Assembly (NCBI RefSeq): GCF_030247195.1
Contig: NC_080671.1
Coordinates: 32,834,343-32,898,342 of the forward strand
Direction: 5' to 3'
Source of the DNA: Topomyia yanbarensis
Lineage: Eukaryota > Arthropoda > Insecta > Diptera > Culicidae
DNA length: 64,000 nucleotides
Shown here: positions 46,149-57,960 of the stretch, one piece after another
How positions within the stretch are numbered: position 1 is the first letter of the stretch
Layout: each line of letters opens with the position of its first letter
Notes under the pieces: model-generated
What the model was told of the DNA's origin: nothing
Databases searched by the model: none
Seen by the model: the letters and a program-made list of their open reading frames with translations, nothing else
Program-made: the position numbers and the translations under genes

Positions 46149-49100
46149 GTCATCGAACGAGGTCACCGATTCGATCACTGTTCTACAGTGGAACAGCAGA
46201 AGTATCCTCCCGAAAATCGATTCCTTTAAATTTTTACTAAATAGTTTAAAATGTGATGCTTTCGCATTATGTGAAACTTGGTTAACTTCCGATATAAATC
46301 TCAACTTCCACGACTTTAATATAATTCGTCTGGATCGAGAAAACCCCTATGGAGGAGTACTTTTGGGGATCAAAAAGTGCTATTCTTTCAACCGAATTAA
46401 CCTCCCTTCGACACCAGGCATTGAAATTGTCGCTTGTCAAGTTTTAATCAAAGGTAAAGACCTTTGCATTGCTTCCATCTACATTCCTCCTAGAGCCTCG
46501 GTAGGGCACCGAACGCTTTGTAATATCACGGAATCCTTACCGGCACCGCGGCTAGTTCTGGGAGACTTTAACTCGCACGGTACGGTATGGGGCTGTCTTC
46601 ATGATGATAATAGATCAACATTAATCCAAGATCTTTGCGATAATTTCAACATGACCATCTTAAACACGGGAGAAATGACGCGGATTCCTACACCACCAGC
46701 ACGCGCAAGCGCGTTGGATTTATCTCTATGCTCGACTTCGCTACAGTTAGATTGCATGTGGAAGGTGATCCCTGATCCCCACGGTAGCGACCATTTGCCT
46801 ATCGTGATTTCAATTGCTAACGGTTCAAGACCATCGGAAACAATCAATGTATCGTATGACCTCACACGGAACATTCATTGGAAGAGTTACGCGACCGCGA
46901 TATCCGTTAAAATCGAATCCACTCAAGAACTTCCTCCGGAGGAAGAGTACAGGTTTTTGGCTGGCTTGATTCTCGACAGTGCGAATCAAGCTCAGACTAA
47001 ACCAGTACCCAGCGCGAATACCCATGGACGGTCTCCCACCCTGTGGTGGGATAAAGAGTGCTCAGAGCTGTACGCGGAAAAGTCCACTGCATATAAGGCC
47101 TTCCGGGAAGACGGGTTACCCGCTAGCTATCTACAGTACGCGTCGTTAGAAAGGCGAATGAAGAGTCTAATGAAAGCCAAAAAAACGTAGTTATTGGCGC
47201 CGGTTCGTCGACGGGTTAACGAGAGAAACAGCGATGAGCACTCTTTGGGGTACGGCTCGACGTATGCGTAACCGTAATAGTACCAACGAGAACGTGGAAT
47301 ATTCAAACCGTTGGATATTTGCTTTCGCCAAGAAGATCTGTCCGGACTCTGTCCCGGTACAGAAAACGTACCGCGCCGCGTCTCCTCACGATACCGCGAA
47401 CGAAACACCGTTTTCGATGGTGGAGTTCTCACTTGCTCTCTTATCATGCAACAATAACGCCCCAGGGTTAGACAGAATCAAATTCAACTTGCTGAAGAAT
47501 CTACCTGACACTGCAAAAAGGCGCTTGTTGAATTTATTTAACAAGTTTCTTGAGGGTAACATTGTCCCTCATGACTGGAGGCAAGTGAAGGTCATCGCCA
47601 TCCAAAAACCAGGAAAACCAGCCTCCGACCACAACTCGTATCGGCCGATTGCAATGCTGTCCTGTATTCGGAAGTTGTTCGAGAAAATGATCTTGTTTCG
47701 CCTCGACAATTGGGTTGAAGCAAATGGCTTACTGTCAGATACACAATTTGGCTTCCGCAAAGGCAAAGGGACGAACGATTGCCTTGCGTTGCTTTCTACA
47801 GAAATCCAAATGGCATATGCTAACAAAGAGCAGATGGCATCAGTCTTCTTGGATATTAAGGGGGCTTTTGACTCAGTTTCTATCAACATTCTGTCAGAGA
47901 AGCTGCACCAGCATGGTCTTTCGCCAATTTTAAATAACTTTTTGCTAAACCTGTTGTCTGAAAAGCACATGCACTTTTCGCATGGCGATTTAACAACATC
48001 GCGATTTAGCTACATGGGTCTTCCCCAGGGCTCATGTCTAAGTCCCCTGCTCTACAATTTCTACGTGAATGACATTGACGATTGTCTTGCCAATTCATGC
48101 ACGCTAAGGCAACTTGCAGACGACGGCGTGGTCTCTGTTACAGGGCCCAAAGCTGCCGACTTGCAAGGACCATTACAAAATACCTTGGACAATTTGTCTG
48201 CTTGGGCTCTTCAGCTGGGTATTGAGTTCTCCACGGAGAAAACTGAGTTGGTTGTTTTTTCTAGGAAGCGTGAGCCGGCGCAACTCCAGCTTCTATTAAT
48301 GGGTGCAACGATCAACCAGGTTTTCACATTTAAATATCTCGGGGTCTGGTTCGACTCTAAAGGTACCTGGGGATGTCACATTAGGTATCTGAAACAGAAA
48401 TGCCAACAAAGGATCAATTTTCTCCGAACAATAACTGGAACATGGTGGGGTGCTCACCCAGGAGACCTGATCAGGTTATACCAAACAACGATATTGTCGG
48501 TGATGGAGTACGGGTGTTTCTGTTTCCGCTCCGCTGCGAACATACACTTCATCAAACTGGAGAGAATCCAGTATCGTTGCTTGCGCATTGCCTTGGGTTG
48601 CATGCACTCGACCCATACGATGAGTCTCGAAGTGCTGGCGGGCGTTCTTCCGCTAAAAAATCGATTTTGGGAACTCTCATATCGATTGCTCATCCGATGC
48701 GACATTCTGAATTCGTTGGTGATTGAAAACTTCGAGAGGCTCGTCGAGCTTAATTCTCAAACCCGATTTATGGCCTTGTACTTCGACTACATGGCACAGA
48801 GCATTAACCCTTCGTCATATACTCCCAGCCGTGTTCGTTTCCTAGATACTTCTGATTCTACTGTATTCTTCGACACATCCATGAAGGAAGAGATTCGTGG
48901 AATCCCGGACCATATACGCCCGCAAGTGATCCCCAATATATTTTATAATAAATTCCGAGAAGTCGACTGTGACAAAATGTTCTACACTGACGGATCAAAT
49001 CTCGATGGGTCCACTGGCTTCGGTATCTTCAACAATACTATCACCGCTTCATTCAAGCTCAATGATCCCGCTTCAGTTTACGTCGCAGAGTTAGCTGCAA

Positions 49101-49828
49101 TTCAGTACACCCTTGGGATCATCGACACTCTGCCCACAGATCACTACTTCATCATTTCGGACAGCTTCAGCTCCATCGAGGCTCTTCGTGCGATGAAGCC
49201 CAAAAAGCAATTCCCATATTTCCTGGGGAAGATACGGGAGTCCTTGTGTACGTTATCTGAAAAATCTTATCAAATTACCTTTGTTTGGGTCCCCTCTCAT
49301 TGCTCTATCCCGGGCAATGAAAAGGCCGACTCATTAGCAAAGGTGGGCGCATTAAATGGTGACATATACGAAAGACCAATCTGCTTCAACGAATTTTTTA
49401 GTATTTGTCGTCAGAGGACACTCAACAGTTGGCAAACCTCGTGGAGCAATGGTGAACTTGGACGATGGCTACATTCCATTATCCCAAAGGTATCAACGAA
49501 GCCTTGGTTCAGGGGGATGGATGTGGGTCGGGATTTTATTCGTGTAATGTCCCGACTTATGTCCAACCACTACACCTTGGATGCGCATCTGCGGCGTATT
49601 GGGCTTGCGGAGAGTAGTCTGTGCGCTTGTGACGAGGGCTATCACGACATCGAGCACGTTGTCTGGGTATGCGCCGGGTACTTGGACGCCAGGTCTCAGT
49701 TAAAGGATTCCCTTCGGGCCCGAGGTAGACCACCCAATGTCCCAGTCCGAGATATGCTGGCAAATCGTGATTTCCCCTATATGTCCCTTATTTATACTTT
49801 CATAAAAACGACAAATATCCCAATTTAG
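46120..49828 (+). pseudogene. LINE ORF2 with a single-base frameshift (copy 2)
   Basis: The endonuclease part reads openly from 46120 to 'LMKAKKT' and a stop at 47190. The RT, RNase H and C-terminal cluster continue in the next frame to 49828. The cause is visible: a run of six As after 'gcc' in copy 1 is seven As here (47170-47176). All motifs otherwise match copy 1 ('GLPQGSCLSPLLYNF', 'LADDGV', 'FYTDGSN', 'NEKADSLAK'), with about 17 differing residues over the whole length. The break separates endonuclease from RT and should abolish activity, unless the extra A is a sequencing error. Confidence 0.9.
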
Positions 49829-50647
49829 CCCCTCTCTTTTTATTTCTCGTTTTAGAAGCTTTCTCTTGCCTTGTGGGACCGATCAGCTCCAGACTGCAAC
49901 TATGTAACCGCCGTCGCACTTACCACTACGGAAACTGAAGCGAGAGCGACTCAAGGTCCGATGACTTTTGAAGGATTCCCCGCGGGTCCGAAGAATACCA
50001 TCCGCCAATCCGACCTACTAGACTGAGGCGGTAATCTTTCGCTGATCTCCCGTTTGAGCGAAAGTTGCAAGTTTTGCTCTTCTCTCCCGGTCACCATCTA
50101 CGCTTTCTCTCCCCTGTCCTTGATACAACTGCTTCTACAGCCCCCCTCTGAATATCTTGACCAAGCATAAGTCTCCGCTAAAAAAGTTCAAATTTGTATT
50201 CTGTATTCCTAGTTTTAAGATAGTTGTAATTTTACCTCTTTGCTAAAACTATTGTCCCCCATCTTGTAAATAGAATTGTATCCCTAGTCTTAAAACACCT
50301 GCGAATTTTCTCATAAATATTTGTTCCCCCTTTTGTGTACCAAACTATATTGTTAGTTTTAAGATAACTGTAAATATTTCCTAAAAATTATTACTATTGA
50401 ATTCCTTGTTTTAAAATTTTTTTCATAAAAAAAATCTTTCGCTCCCTCTCTTGTATATAGAATCTTATTTCTAGTCTTAAGATAGCTGTAAAATTTTTCT
50501 TTTTTAAAAAAATATTTCAACATTGTAACCTCCTAGTTTTAAAATATACAAAATGTAAAAACAAAAGAATTTGGCACCGCCAAGCTAACGCATTTGTGCC
50601 TATCAAATAAACGAAATGAATAAAAAAAAAAAAAAACAAAACATGTG

Positions 50648-51596
50648 AAGTTCTAATTTGAACTAGACCATGCTAGGTCTAGAATGCGACAGCCGCAGCG
50701 AAACAGAACGAACTGATTAGCGAACAATTAATATATGCGCAACTAATTATCAGTCAGGCTGTCCGCGTTATGAACTGAATCACATCACAAACAGTCACTT
50801 CAGTCACAAAACCTTCACAGTTCGTGCATAAATAAATCATCAATCGATCGGTGGGCTAGAAAGAAAGTGTTATTCGATGCCGATACCATACTATACCCGC
50901 AGCAGGCCGGGTGATCGACAACAAAGGATGATCGATGAGCTGGCTGCGTTCTTTGTTCCAGAACTTCCTGCTCAGTGACTATAATCGCGATGTCGGTGGT
51001 TTTGACCGTTGGACGCACTTTGATTTCCCATCAGTTGCGCTTATCACCTTCCACGAGTTGCCCGGAACGTTTTGCGTTTGGGTCCGAAGCCGCGACATAA
51101 ATAGACAAAAGGGGAAATAGTGTGAGTGTGTGTATATGGAAGGAAGCAGGGTGCAGATAAGAACGTCTCTCCGATGCGTTCAATAGCTGGCTCGCTACAT
51201 GTGATAAGGATAAGCGCGGGAAGCATACTTTTTTTTTCTTTCAACTGAACCTCGGCTGGTCACTGCCATCGCCTCCGGAGGGGATTTGGAACTGATAAAC
51301 CACGGACGGTCCGAGTGTTTGTTTGAAGAAGTTACTGTGGTGTGTATTTCGGTATTTACATATTCTAAGTGAAAAGTTTTCTTTATTTCCCTCGCTCGGA
51401 TTGGATGAGATAGGGATTCAAAGTGTCTTCGACTAGTAAGTGATTAACGTCGAGTTGCTTGGGTAAGCAGTTGCTAATCGAACCTCACCCTGGACGGGTC
51501 TCTCCTGAATTAGGTTTGGATTAGTGGTCCTGCCCAGCATAAGTAACTTGCTGACTTGAACGATTAGTGTTTAGTTGGTTTGAAAGTTAGAGTAAA
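50648..51596 (+). other. Upstream region and 5' UTR of the CRAL-TRIO gene
   Basis: GC-richer than the flanking transposon DNA and free of recognisable repeats, as expected for a promoter and leader. A donor-like gtaagt at 51436 could end a non-coding exon. The start-codon context (gagtaaaATGT) is acceptable. No TATA box can be placed with confidence. Confidence 0.45.
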
Positions 51597-51818
51597 ATGT
51601 CTCTGAAATTCGACATCGATACCGACCCTCCGACGCCGGAACTGCTCGAGATTGCCCGGAAGGAGCTCCGTGAGACACCAGAAGTTCGTGAAGCTGCTAT
51701 CGAAGAACTTCGCAGCTTGCTGAAGGAAGCAACCGATCTACACTACAAGGATGATGACGATTTTCTGCTGATTTTTCTGCGTCCGTGCCACTTCTACCCG
51801 GAAAGTGCACTGAAAATG
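51597..51818 (+). CDS. CRAL-TRIO domain protein, first coding exon (alpha-tocopherol-transfer-like)
   Basis: Seventy-four codons from ATG to a clean donor (atg|gtgagt) in phase 0. 'PPTPELLEIARKELRETPE' and 'EELRSLLKEATDLHYKD' followed by 'DDDFLLIFLRPCHFYPESAL' are the CRAL-TRIO N-terminal helical domain as found in the insect alpha-tocopherol-transfer-protein/clavesin-like family, cytosolic carriers of hydrophobic lipids and retinoids. Codon use and conservation argue for a real gene. The lipid-binding CRAL-TRIO domain itself (about 180 more residues) is not found downstream in this window, so the next exon lies beyond 64000 or the gene is broken. Exact orthology is not claimed. Confidence 0.85.
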
Positions 51819-52870
51819 GTGAGTTAAAATGACGTTGAATCGAATCAAATCGCGGAAATTCCATTTATTATTGCAAGCGGTTCTTCGAAAAAGACGATTG
51901 GCTGGTGTATATAAATAATCGCCTTCTCTTATCAGAGCTTACTGTAATCCACCTGGCACACAATGGGTTTTTAAGCCCGTTTTACGTACGTGATTTTGCA
52001 CTTCGAACCTCTTGGTTCCGTCGAGTGGGTGCTCCCAGCACCCCCCTCGCGAAATTAGTAAATTGTCAACCACCTGTTACCAGTTGAACGAAATTGCGCT
52101 GATCGAGTGAATGATGTAAAACGTTCCGCTAACAATGGAAGTACTGCGATGACATATAGCATTTTGTGTGCCGCATTCGATCTGGGGAAATTCACGATAT
52201 TTAAGTGATGGACTTTGGAATTTTGTGATCGGGATAGGTGAGCCGTATATTTGGTTTTCCTTTGACGTCATCAGACCGCGGGCAAAGTCTTCCTACTATC
52301 GCAGGTTGCATCAGAATCGATGGTTGCTGTTTGTAGATTGATTTGGTCGAGATCAATGGCGTAGCCAGAAGTTTGGTTTGGAGGAGGGGAGGGGGGTTGA
52401 TGAAAATTGTTGCTTTTTCGAAAATGTTTGAATATCGTGAAAGTTTGATAAATTATTGAAAGTTCGGAAATAAAATTAGTCTAGCAGGCGCCTTTTACAA
52501 TTTCTTTTATAATATGCCAATTAAGTGAAAGTATAGGAATACAAAGTGGACTTTTAAAGTTGTATAAATATTCAAAAACTTTTCTAACAGTCAAGATCAC
52601 AACAACCTTAACAATCTCGATGAAGATTCTAAAAATAAACTTTTTGATGCAACAATTTTGGTGATTAAATTTTCTGGAAGTGATTATGGCGAATTAACTC
52701 TTCTAAAATATTAAGAAACTTGGTATCTTCAGTAAAGTTGTTGATAATGTCATTTTAAACAACTTTGTTGAAAATGTGAAGGCCACATACATGCAGTATC
52801 CAGATATAAATTGATTTTTAAAAACTTTTCTTAAAGCCAGTGCTCTTCAATATTTTTTTATTGTGAGCTT
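51819..52870 (+). other. Start of the presumed first intron of the CRAL-TRIO gene
   Basis: Begins at the gtgagt donor. A 'ggcgtagccag' motif near 52359, followed by a G-rich tract, recurs at about 53104 and (diverged) 53759. No exon with CRAL-TRIO sequence was found from here to the window end. Confidence 0.5.
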
Positions 52871-52885
52871 CAGAGACTACCTTGA

Positions 52886-53053
52886 TTTTTTATTTTTATT
52901 TTATTTTGATTATAGAGGTTTTAACCTTAAGGTCATTCACCTCTTCGGGATCTCTTATGAAACATTTCTAACCCTATGTGAGGGGTCGGGACTCGAACCC
53001 AGATGCGCTGCGTACAAGGCAATCGATTTACCAACTACGCTACGCTCACCCCT
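52886..53053 (-). mobile_element. tRNA-derived SINE with 12-bp target duplication
   Basis: On the minus strand the element begins ggggtgagcgtagcgtagtt, a tRNA-like head with an A-box (tagcgtagttgg) and a B-box (ggttcgagtcc, plus strand 52989-53000). A tRNA-unrelated body follows, then an A-rich tail (aataaaaataaaaaatc). The 12-bp duplication agactaccttga flanks it at 52874-52885 and 53054-53065. The pol III boxes would drive transcription, and a LINE would mobilise it. Feilai is a tRNA-related SINE of Aedes; membership cannot be confirmed here. Confidence 0.87.
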
Positions 53054-53065
53054 AGACTACCTTGA

Positions 53066-53800
53066 ATAGAATGCGAATTATATTGCAGATGAGATTTATT
53101 CAGTGGCGTAGCCAGGCGGGGGAGGGGATCTTGGGGTTAAATCAACACTCCTGCAACTTGACGTTTAGCTAGCCGTGTTTGGGATGATGTCGCCACCATA
53201 GAATGCCGTCCATTAATTGTGATACTCTAAATATTCGTGAGAAAACAATTCCGTGACCTCTTTTACAAACTTTCTTTCGTTGTTTACATTCGGAAAGATA
53301 ATCATTTCCAAACAGCGTAATAATTTAATGCAAATACAAACAGGTTAATTCGTCTCTGTGATTCTTTCATAAAATGCTTATAAATAGTACCAAATGTAAC
53401 ATGTCAAATACAGGATTTGATTTGAGTGTGCTTCTGGTACCTTCTGTTCTCCCGTGGCCATAAAACCATGGTGTGGCTTCTTTCACATATGCAATTCTTA
53501 AAAGTTTGTTGTGAGGTACATGGTAAAAGAGTCAGATTAATTTAAGTAGCAAAGGACTGGAAGGTAATGTGTATTTTTCAATATTAAGAGCCATAGTACT
53601 CAAGTGAGAGCAAGGAGTTGAAGGGAGAAAGTTTAGAAAAGCGTGGAAAGGGTCAATCAAATGGTGTCATCACTGTATTGTAATAAATAGGCAGTATTCG
53701 AAGAAGTTTCTTGTGGACGAGTGTAGAACGACTTTGTTTCTACTTACTTGAAGTCAGCGGCGTAGCTAGAAATTCGGTTTGGTGGAGGCATAGTTGGAAC
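53066..53800. other. Unassigned intronic sequence
   Basis: Starts with a cagtggcgtagccagg motif and a G-rich tract (53101 on). No coding sequence. Confidence 0.4.
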
Positions 53801-54149
53801 CTGTGTACATTTTTCGCGACATGTCAAGCCACCCGTACATTCACGCTCTGCTGAAAATGTCTCATGTCTCAAACAGGTTAGCTTCCAAGCCTCGATGGTT
53901 GGTCTTGTGACATGTCATGGAATTTAAATGCGTCATCGGTCTTGAGACTGGTCATGAGGATAATTTACCTGTCGCGCGTAAGGCGATACCAGTCACTAAG
54001 TTTAGGAACCTGTACAAAGATGAACATTTTGTTATGGTTTGCTTGTTTGACCTGTATCTTATTCTTGATCGTTTAGGTACCGTGCAGTGGCAGATAAACG
54101 GAATGGTAGACGCTATATGAATTCAATTATTTTGAACTTTTTCAAACTT

Positions 54150-55910
54150 TTTGATAATAAATGTAGCGAGTTACGAGGAGTTAAAAATCAATAGTTTTAG
54201 ACATTTTAAACGCACAATGGGAAGTAAATGCGTCAAAATTGAAATTTTTTCATCTTGTCACAGATAAATATTGTTCGTTATTGCAAGCTACGAGGAGTTG
54301 AAAATCAATAGTTTTAGACATTTTAAACGCACACTGGGAAGTAAATGCGTCAAAATCGAAAAATTTTCAACTTTTCACAGATAAATATTGTTTGTTATTG
54401 CGAGTTAGGTGTTGAAAATCAATAGTTTTAGGCATTTTAAACGCACACTGGGAAGTAAATGCTTCAAAATATGAAAATTTTCATCTCTTCACAGATAAAT
54501 ATTTTGTTAACGCGAATTACGAGGTTTTGAAAATCAATAGTTTTAGACATTTTAAACGCACACTGGGAAGTAAATGCGTCAAAATTGAAAAATTTTCATC
54601 TTTTCACAGATAAATATTGTTCGTTATTGCAAGCTACGAGGCGTTGAAAATCAATAGTTTCAGACATTTTAAACGCACACTGGGAAGTAAATGCATCAAA
54701 ATCGAAAAATTTTCAACATTTCACAGATTAATATTTTTTGTTATTGCGAATTACGAGGTTTTGAAAATCAATAGTTTTAGACATTTTAAACGCACACTGG
54801 GAAGTAAATGCGTCAAAATCGGTATTTTTTTAAATTTTCAAAGATAAACATTGTTATTGCGAGTTAAGAGGTGTTGAAAATCAATAGTTTTAGACATTTC
54901 AAACGCACACTTGAAAGTAAATGCGTCACAATCGAAAATTTTTCAAGTTTTCACAGACAAATATTTTTCGTTATTGCGAGTTACTAGGAGTTGAAAATAA
55001 ATAGTTTTAGACATTTTAAACGCACACTGGGAAGCAAATGCGTCAAAATTTGAAAATTTTCATCTCTTCAAAGATAAATATTGTTTGTTATTGCGAGTTA
55101 AGAGGTGTTGAAAATCAATCGTTTTAGACATTTTAAACGCACACTGGGAAGTAAATGCGTCAAAATCGAAAATTTTTCGACTTTTCACAGATCGATATTG
55201 TTTGTTATTGCGAGTTACGAGGATTTCAAAATCAATAGTTTTAGACATTTTAAACGCACACTGGGAAGTAAATGCGTCAAAATTGAAAAATTTTCATCTC
55301 TTCACAGATAAATATGGTTTGTTATTGCGAGTTAAGAGGTGTTGAAAATCAATAGTTTTAGACATTTTAAACGCACATTGGGAAGTAAATACGTCAAAAT
55401 CGAAAATTTTTCATCTTTTCACAGATAAATATTGTTTGTTATTGCGAGTTACGAGGATTTGAAAATCAATAGCTTTAGACATTTTAAACGCACACTGGGA
55501 AATAAATGCGTCAAAATCGAAAATTTTTCAACTTTCCACAGATAAATATTGCTTGTTATTGCGAGTTACGAGGAGTAGAAAATCAATAGTTTTAGACATT
55601 TTAAACGTACACTTGAAAGTAAATGCGTCAAAATCGAAATTTTTTCAACTTTTCACAGATAAATATTGCTTGTTATTGCGAGTTACGAGGAGTAGAAAAT
55701 CAATAGTTTTTGACATTTTAAACGCACACTTGAAAGTAAATGCGTCATAATGGAAAAAAATCTACTTTCACACAAAAATTTTATTTGTTATTGCTAGTTA
55801 CGTGAAGTTGAAAAACGATAGTTTTGGACTTTTTAGACACACATTAGTAAGTAAATGCGTCAAAATGGAAATTTTTTCAACTTTTCGCTAATTTTTTTTG
55901 TTTTTCGAGT
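54150..55910 (+). repeat. 117-bp satellite array, direct copies
   Basis: Fifteen monomers with spacing of 113-117 bases, mostly 117. The core is aatcaatagttttagacatt followed by ttaaacgcacactgggaagt. Core positions start near 54186, 54303, 54417, 54532, 54649, 54766, 54879, 54996, 55113, 55230, 55347, 55464, 55581, 55698 and 55813. The last unit is the most diverged, as is usual at array edges. Short open frames in it are repeat artefacts. Confidence 0.92.
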
Positions 55911-55912
55911 TA

Positions 55913-56911
55913 CAGTAAGATTCCGTTTTGGCACGTTCCGTTTTTGGCATGCTCCCATTTTGGCACACTCCGATTTTGGCAACAAATGGGTTCCGTTTTT
56001 GTCAACATTCTTGTTGTACATAATAAATCTTTGAAAAATATGCAATAGATATTTTTTGTATCAATTGACATTGCATTTGACTTTATTTCCAAACATGGGA
56101 GTCATATTAATCCTCAAAAGCCCAAATCATTTTTTTTAATTTTGTTAAAATTGTCTTACAATTTCAATACTTTACTGTGATGTTTTTCGCAATGTTGTTT
56201 TAAAAAAGCGTTATGCATTTAAAGGTTAAGTATGTTTCACACTATATGTGTCGTATTTAATGATAACAATAAGTATAGAAATGTATTGTTTATGTATAAT
56301 ACAAGTGGTAGCAGTGTAACTAGTGTTAGACGGAATCAATTTTTATAGTCGAATGCAGATGAATGCGCTACACCGCATAATACAACGTCACTACAAAACT
56401 TGGCACTAAATTTGCAATACATATCGAAAGCCCGTATTTAGGAATACAAAACTGATAGCTCCCAAATAGTTTACGATGTCTTTTTGAAAATGCATTTTCA
56501 GATATAGTGCACTTTATATTCGTAAATGTTGAATTTACAAACCTCCCTAGGTGCCAAAATTTTCTGGTAAAAAGAAATAATAAATTAACACCAAACATGA
56601 ATTCAGCGACGTAAAATTACCCCACTGTGAAGTGTTTATCAAATTCGGATCCCTTTTGAGGTTTTGACCGACTTTTTTATGGAAGGTGATCACTGTGCGA
56701 AGACTGAGTTTGATAAACATATGAATAAAATTGAATTTTCTTATTTTTTCCTTTCATCTAATTCTATTTCACACATGGTTAAAAATCCTTGAAACATTTT
56801 TGAAGTCGTAAACTGAAAATCCAAACTTTAAAAATAAGGTTCAATTTTTGGCACTGTTCCGGTTTTGGCAACAGTAAAAAATAAAATTGTTGCCAAAAAC
56901 TGTGCCTACTG
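55913..56911. mobile_element. 999-bp non-autonomous pogo/Tc1-mariner-like element in the satellite
   Basis: The ends read CAGTAAGATTCCGTTTTGGC and, inverted from the right, CAGTAGGCACAGTTTTTGGC. TA flanks it at 55911-55912 and 56912-56913. Removing the element with one TA rebuilds a normal satellite monomer (cgagttactaggatatga against the usual cgagttacgaggagttga) and the 117-bp spacing. Repeats of 'gttttggca' lie near both ends. No transposase frame is present. Confidence 0.82.
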
Positions 56912-56913
56912 TA

Positions 56914-57118
56914 CTAGGATATGAAAATCACTAGTTTTGAACATTTTAAACGCACATGAGGAAGTAAATGCGTCAAAATCGCAAAATTCACTTTTTACAG
57001 ATGAATGTTGCTTGTTTTTCCGAGTTATTAGGACTTGAAAATCAAAAGTTTTGAACATTTGAAATGCACAACGGGAAGTAATTTCGACAAAATGGAAATT
57101 TAAAAATGCGTTTAAAAT
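56914..57118 (+). repeat. Two further direct satellite monomers
   Basis: Diverged 117-bp units with cores near 56926 and 57040 continue the left array past the inserted transposon. Confidence 0.8.
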
Positions 57119-57164
57119 TAGAGGTGTGCCCAGCGCCGCCGCGCCGACGGTTGCAGGTAAAAAT
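57119..57164. other. GC-rich junction between direct and inverted satellite
   Basis: The stretch includes cagcgccgccgcgccgacgg, far GC-richer than either side, and marks the point where monomer orientation flips. Confidence 0.6.
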
Positions 57165-57560
57165 AGTATACAATTCGTAATAACAAACAATATTTATCTG
57201 CGAAAAGTTGAAAATTTTTCGATTTCGATGCATTTACTTCCCAATATGCGTTTAAAATGTCTAAAACTATTGATTTTCAACACCTCTTAACTCGCAAAAA
57301 CAAACAATGTTTATCTGTGAAAAGTTGATTTTTTTTCGATTTTAACGCATTTACTTCCTAATGTGCGTTTAAAATGCCTAAAACTATTGATTTTCAACAC
57401 CTCTTAACTCGCAATAACAAACAATGTTTATCTGTGAAAAGTTGAATTTTTTTTCGATTTTGACGCATTTACTTCCCAGTGTGCGTTTAAAATGTCTAAA
57501 ATTATTGATTTTCAATACCTCTAAACCGCAATAACAAACAATATTTATTTGTGAAATGTT
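57165..57560 (-). repeat. 117-bp satellite array, inverted copies
   Basis: Three clear monomers plus part of a fourth on the minus strand (cores ending near 57278, 57396 and 57513), with the same sequence and spacing as the direct array. Confidence 0.88.
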
Positions 57561-57960
57561 GAAAGAAATACAATTATCTCATTTTCTATATTTCCAATTA
57601 TCCGCCAAAGTACGGTATCCAATATTTTACCCATTTTCAATACCGGTTCATTGTCGACATGTCACATAACAAGCAAACCTGTTTTTCTATTGTCGCGACC
57701 GTTCGCAAACGAAAATACATGTCACAGTTCAGTAAATGTACAGCCGCTTGACAAACCAGTTTTGTTTTGAAACATGTACAAATTTTATGACATGTCACGG
57801 GGAAAATGTATCGTGTCATAGTACACGCGCTTGTGTCACATGTCGCAAGAATCCGCAACTTGTACATGTCACGAGCAAATATGCGACCAGTCACCAGATG
57901 ACTGGTCATAACCATGACATTTTCCAGCTATGGGTGGAGGTTTGGTGAAAATCGAACTTA

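Larger units (their letters stand above)
44499..50637 (+). mobile_element. Full-length RNase H-bearing LINE (I-group-like), copy 2
   Basis: Plus-strand full-length element with the same layout as copy 1: 5' UTR 44499-44783, ORF1, ORF2, 3' UTR to an A-tail near 50637. A 10-bp duplication, aaaacatgtg, flanks it at 44489-44498 and 50638-50647. The first base aligns with the first base of copy 1 inside its own duplication, so both represent complete transcripts. ORF2 has one frameshift. Confidence 0.93.
53800..57960. repeat. Composite foldback element built on a 117-bp satellite
   Basis: Outer arms of about 300-350 bases (about 53800-54120 and, inverted, 57580-57930) share inverted segments: ggtttgcttgtt on the left at 54037 is matched by aacaagcaaacc on the right at about 57668, and a 'taccgtgcagtggcagata'-like block is matched at about 57605-57625. 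Between them, satellite monomers run direct on the left and inverted on the right. Many gacatgtca motifs occur in the arms. A TA-flanked transposon interrupts the left array. Confidence 0.6.

Noticed and set aside
48454..49763. Open frames antisense to LINE ORF2 (also 9178-12929 in copy 1)
   Set aside because: They are shadows of the conserved ORF2; their similarity between copies only reflects the shared sense strand.
52927..53053. Functional tRNA gene on the minus strand
   Set aside because: The A and B boxes are good but the anticodon arm does not fold convincingly, and the unit has an A-rich tail and target duplication, so it is a SINE head.
54617..55750. Short frames such as SFRHFKRTLGSKCVKIE repeated several times
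   Set aside because: They are translations of the satellite monomer; the frame breaks in most units.
54150..57560. Regular ~117-bp spacing reminiscent of a CRISPR array
   Set aside because: The whole unit is repeated, there are no unique spacers between short repeats, and the context is a eukaryotic satellite.
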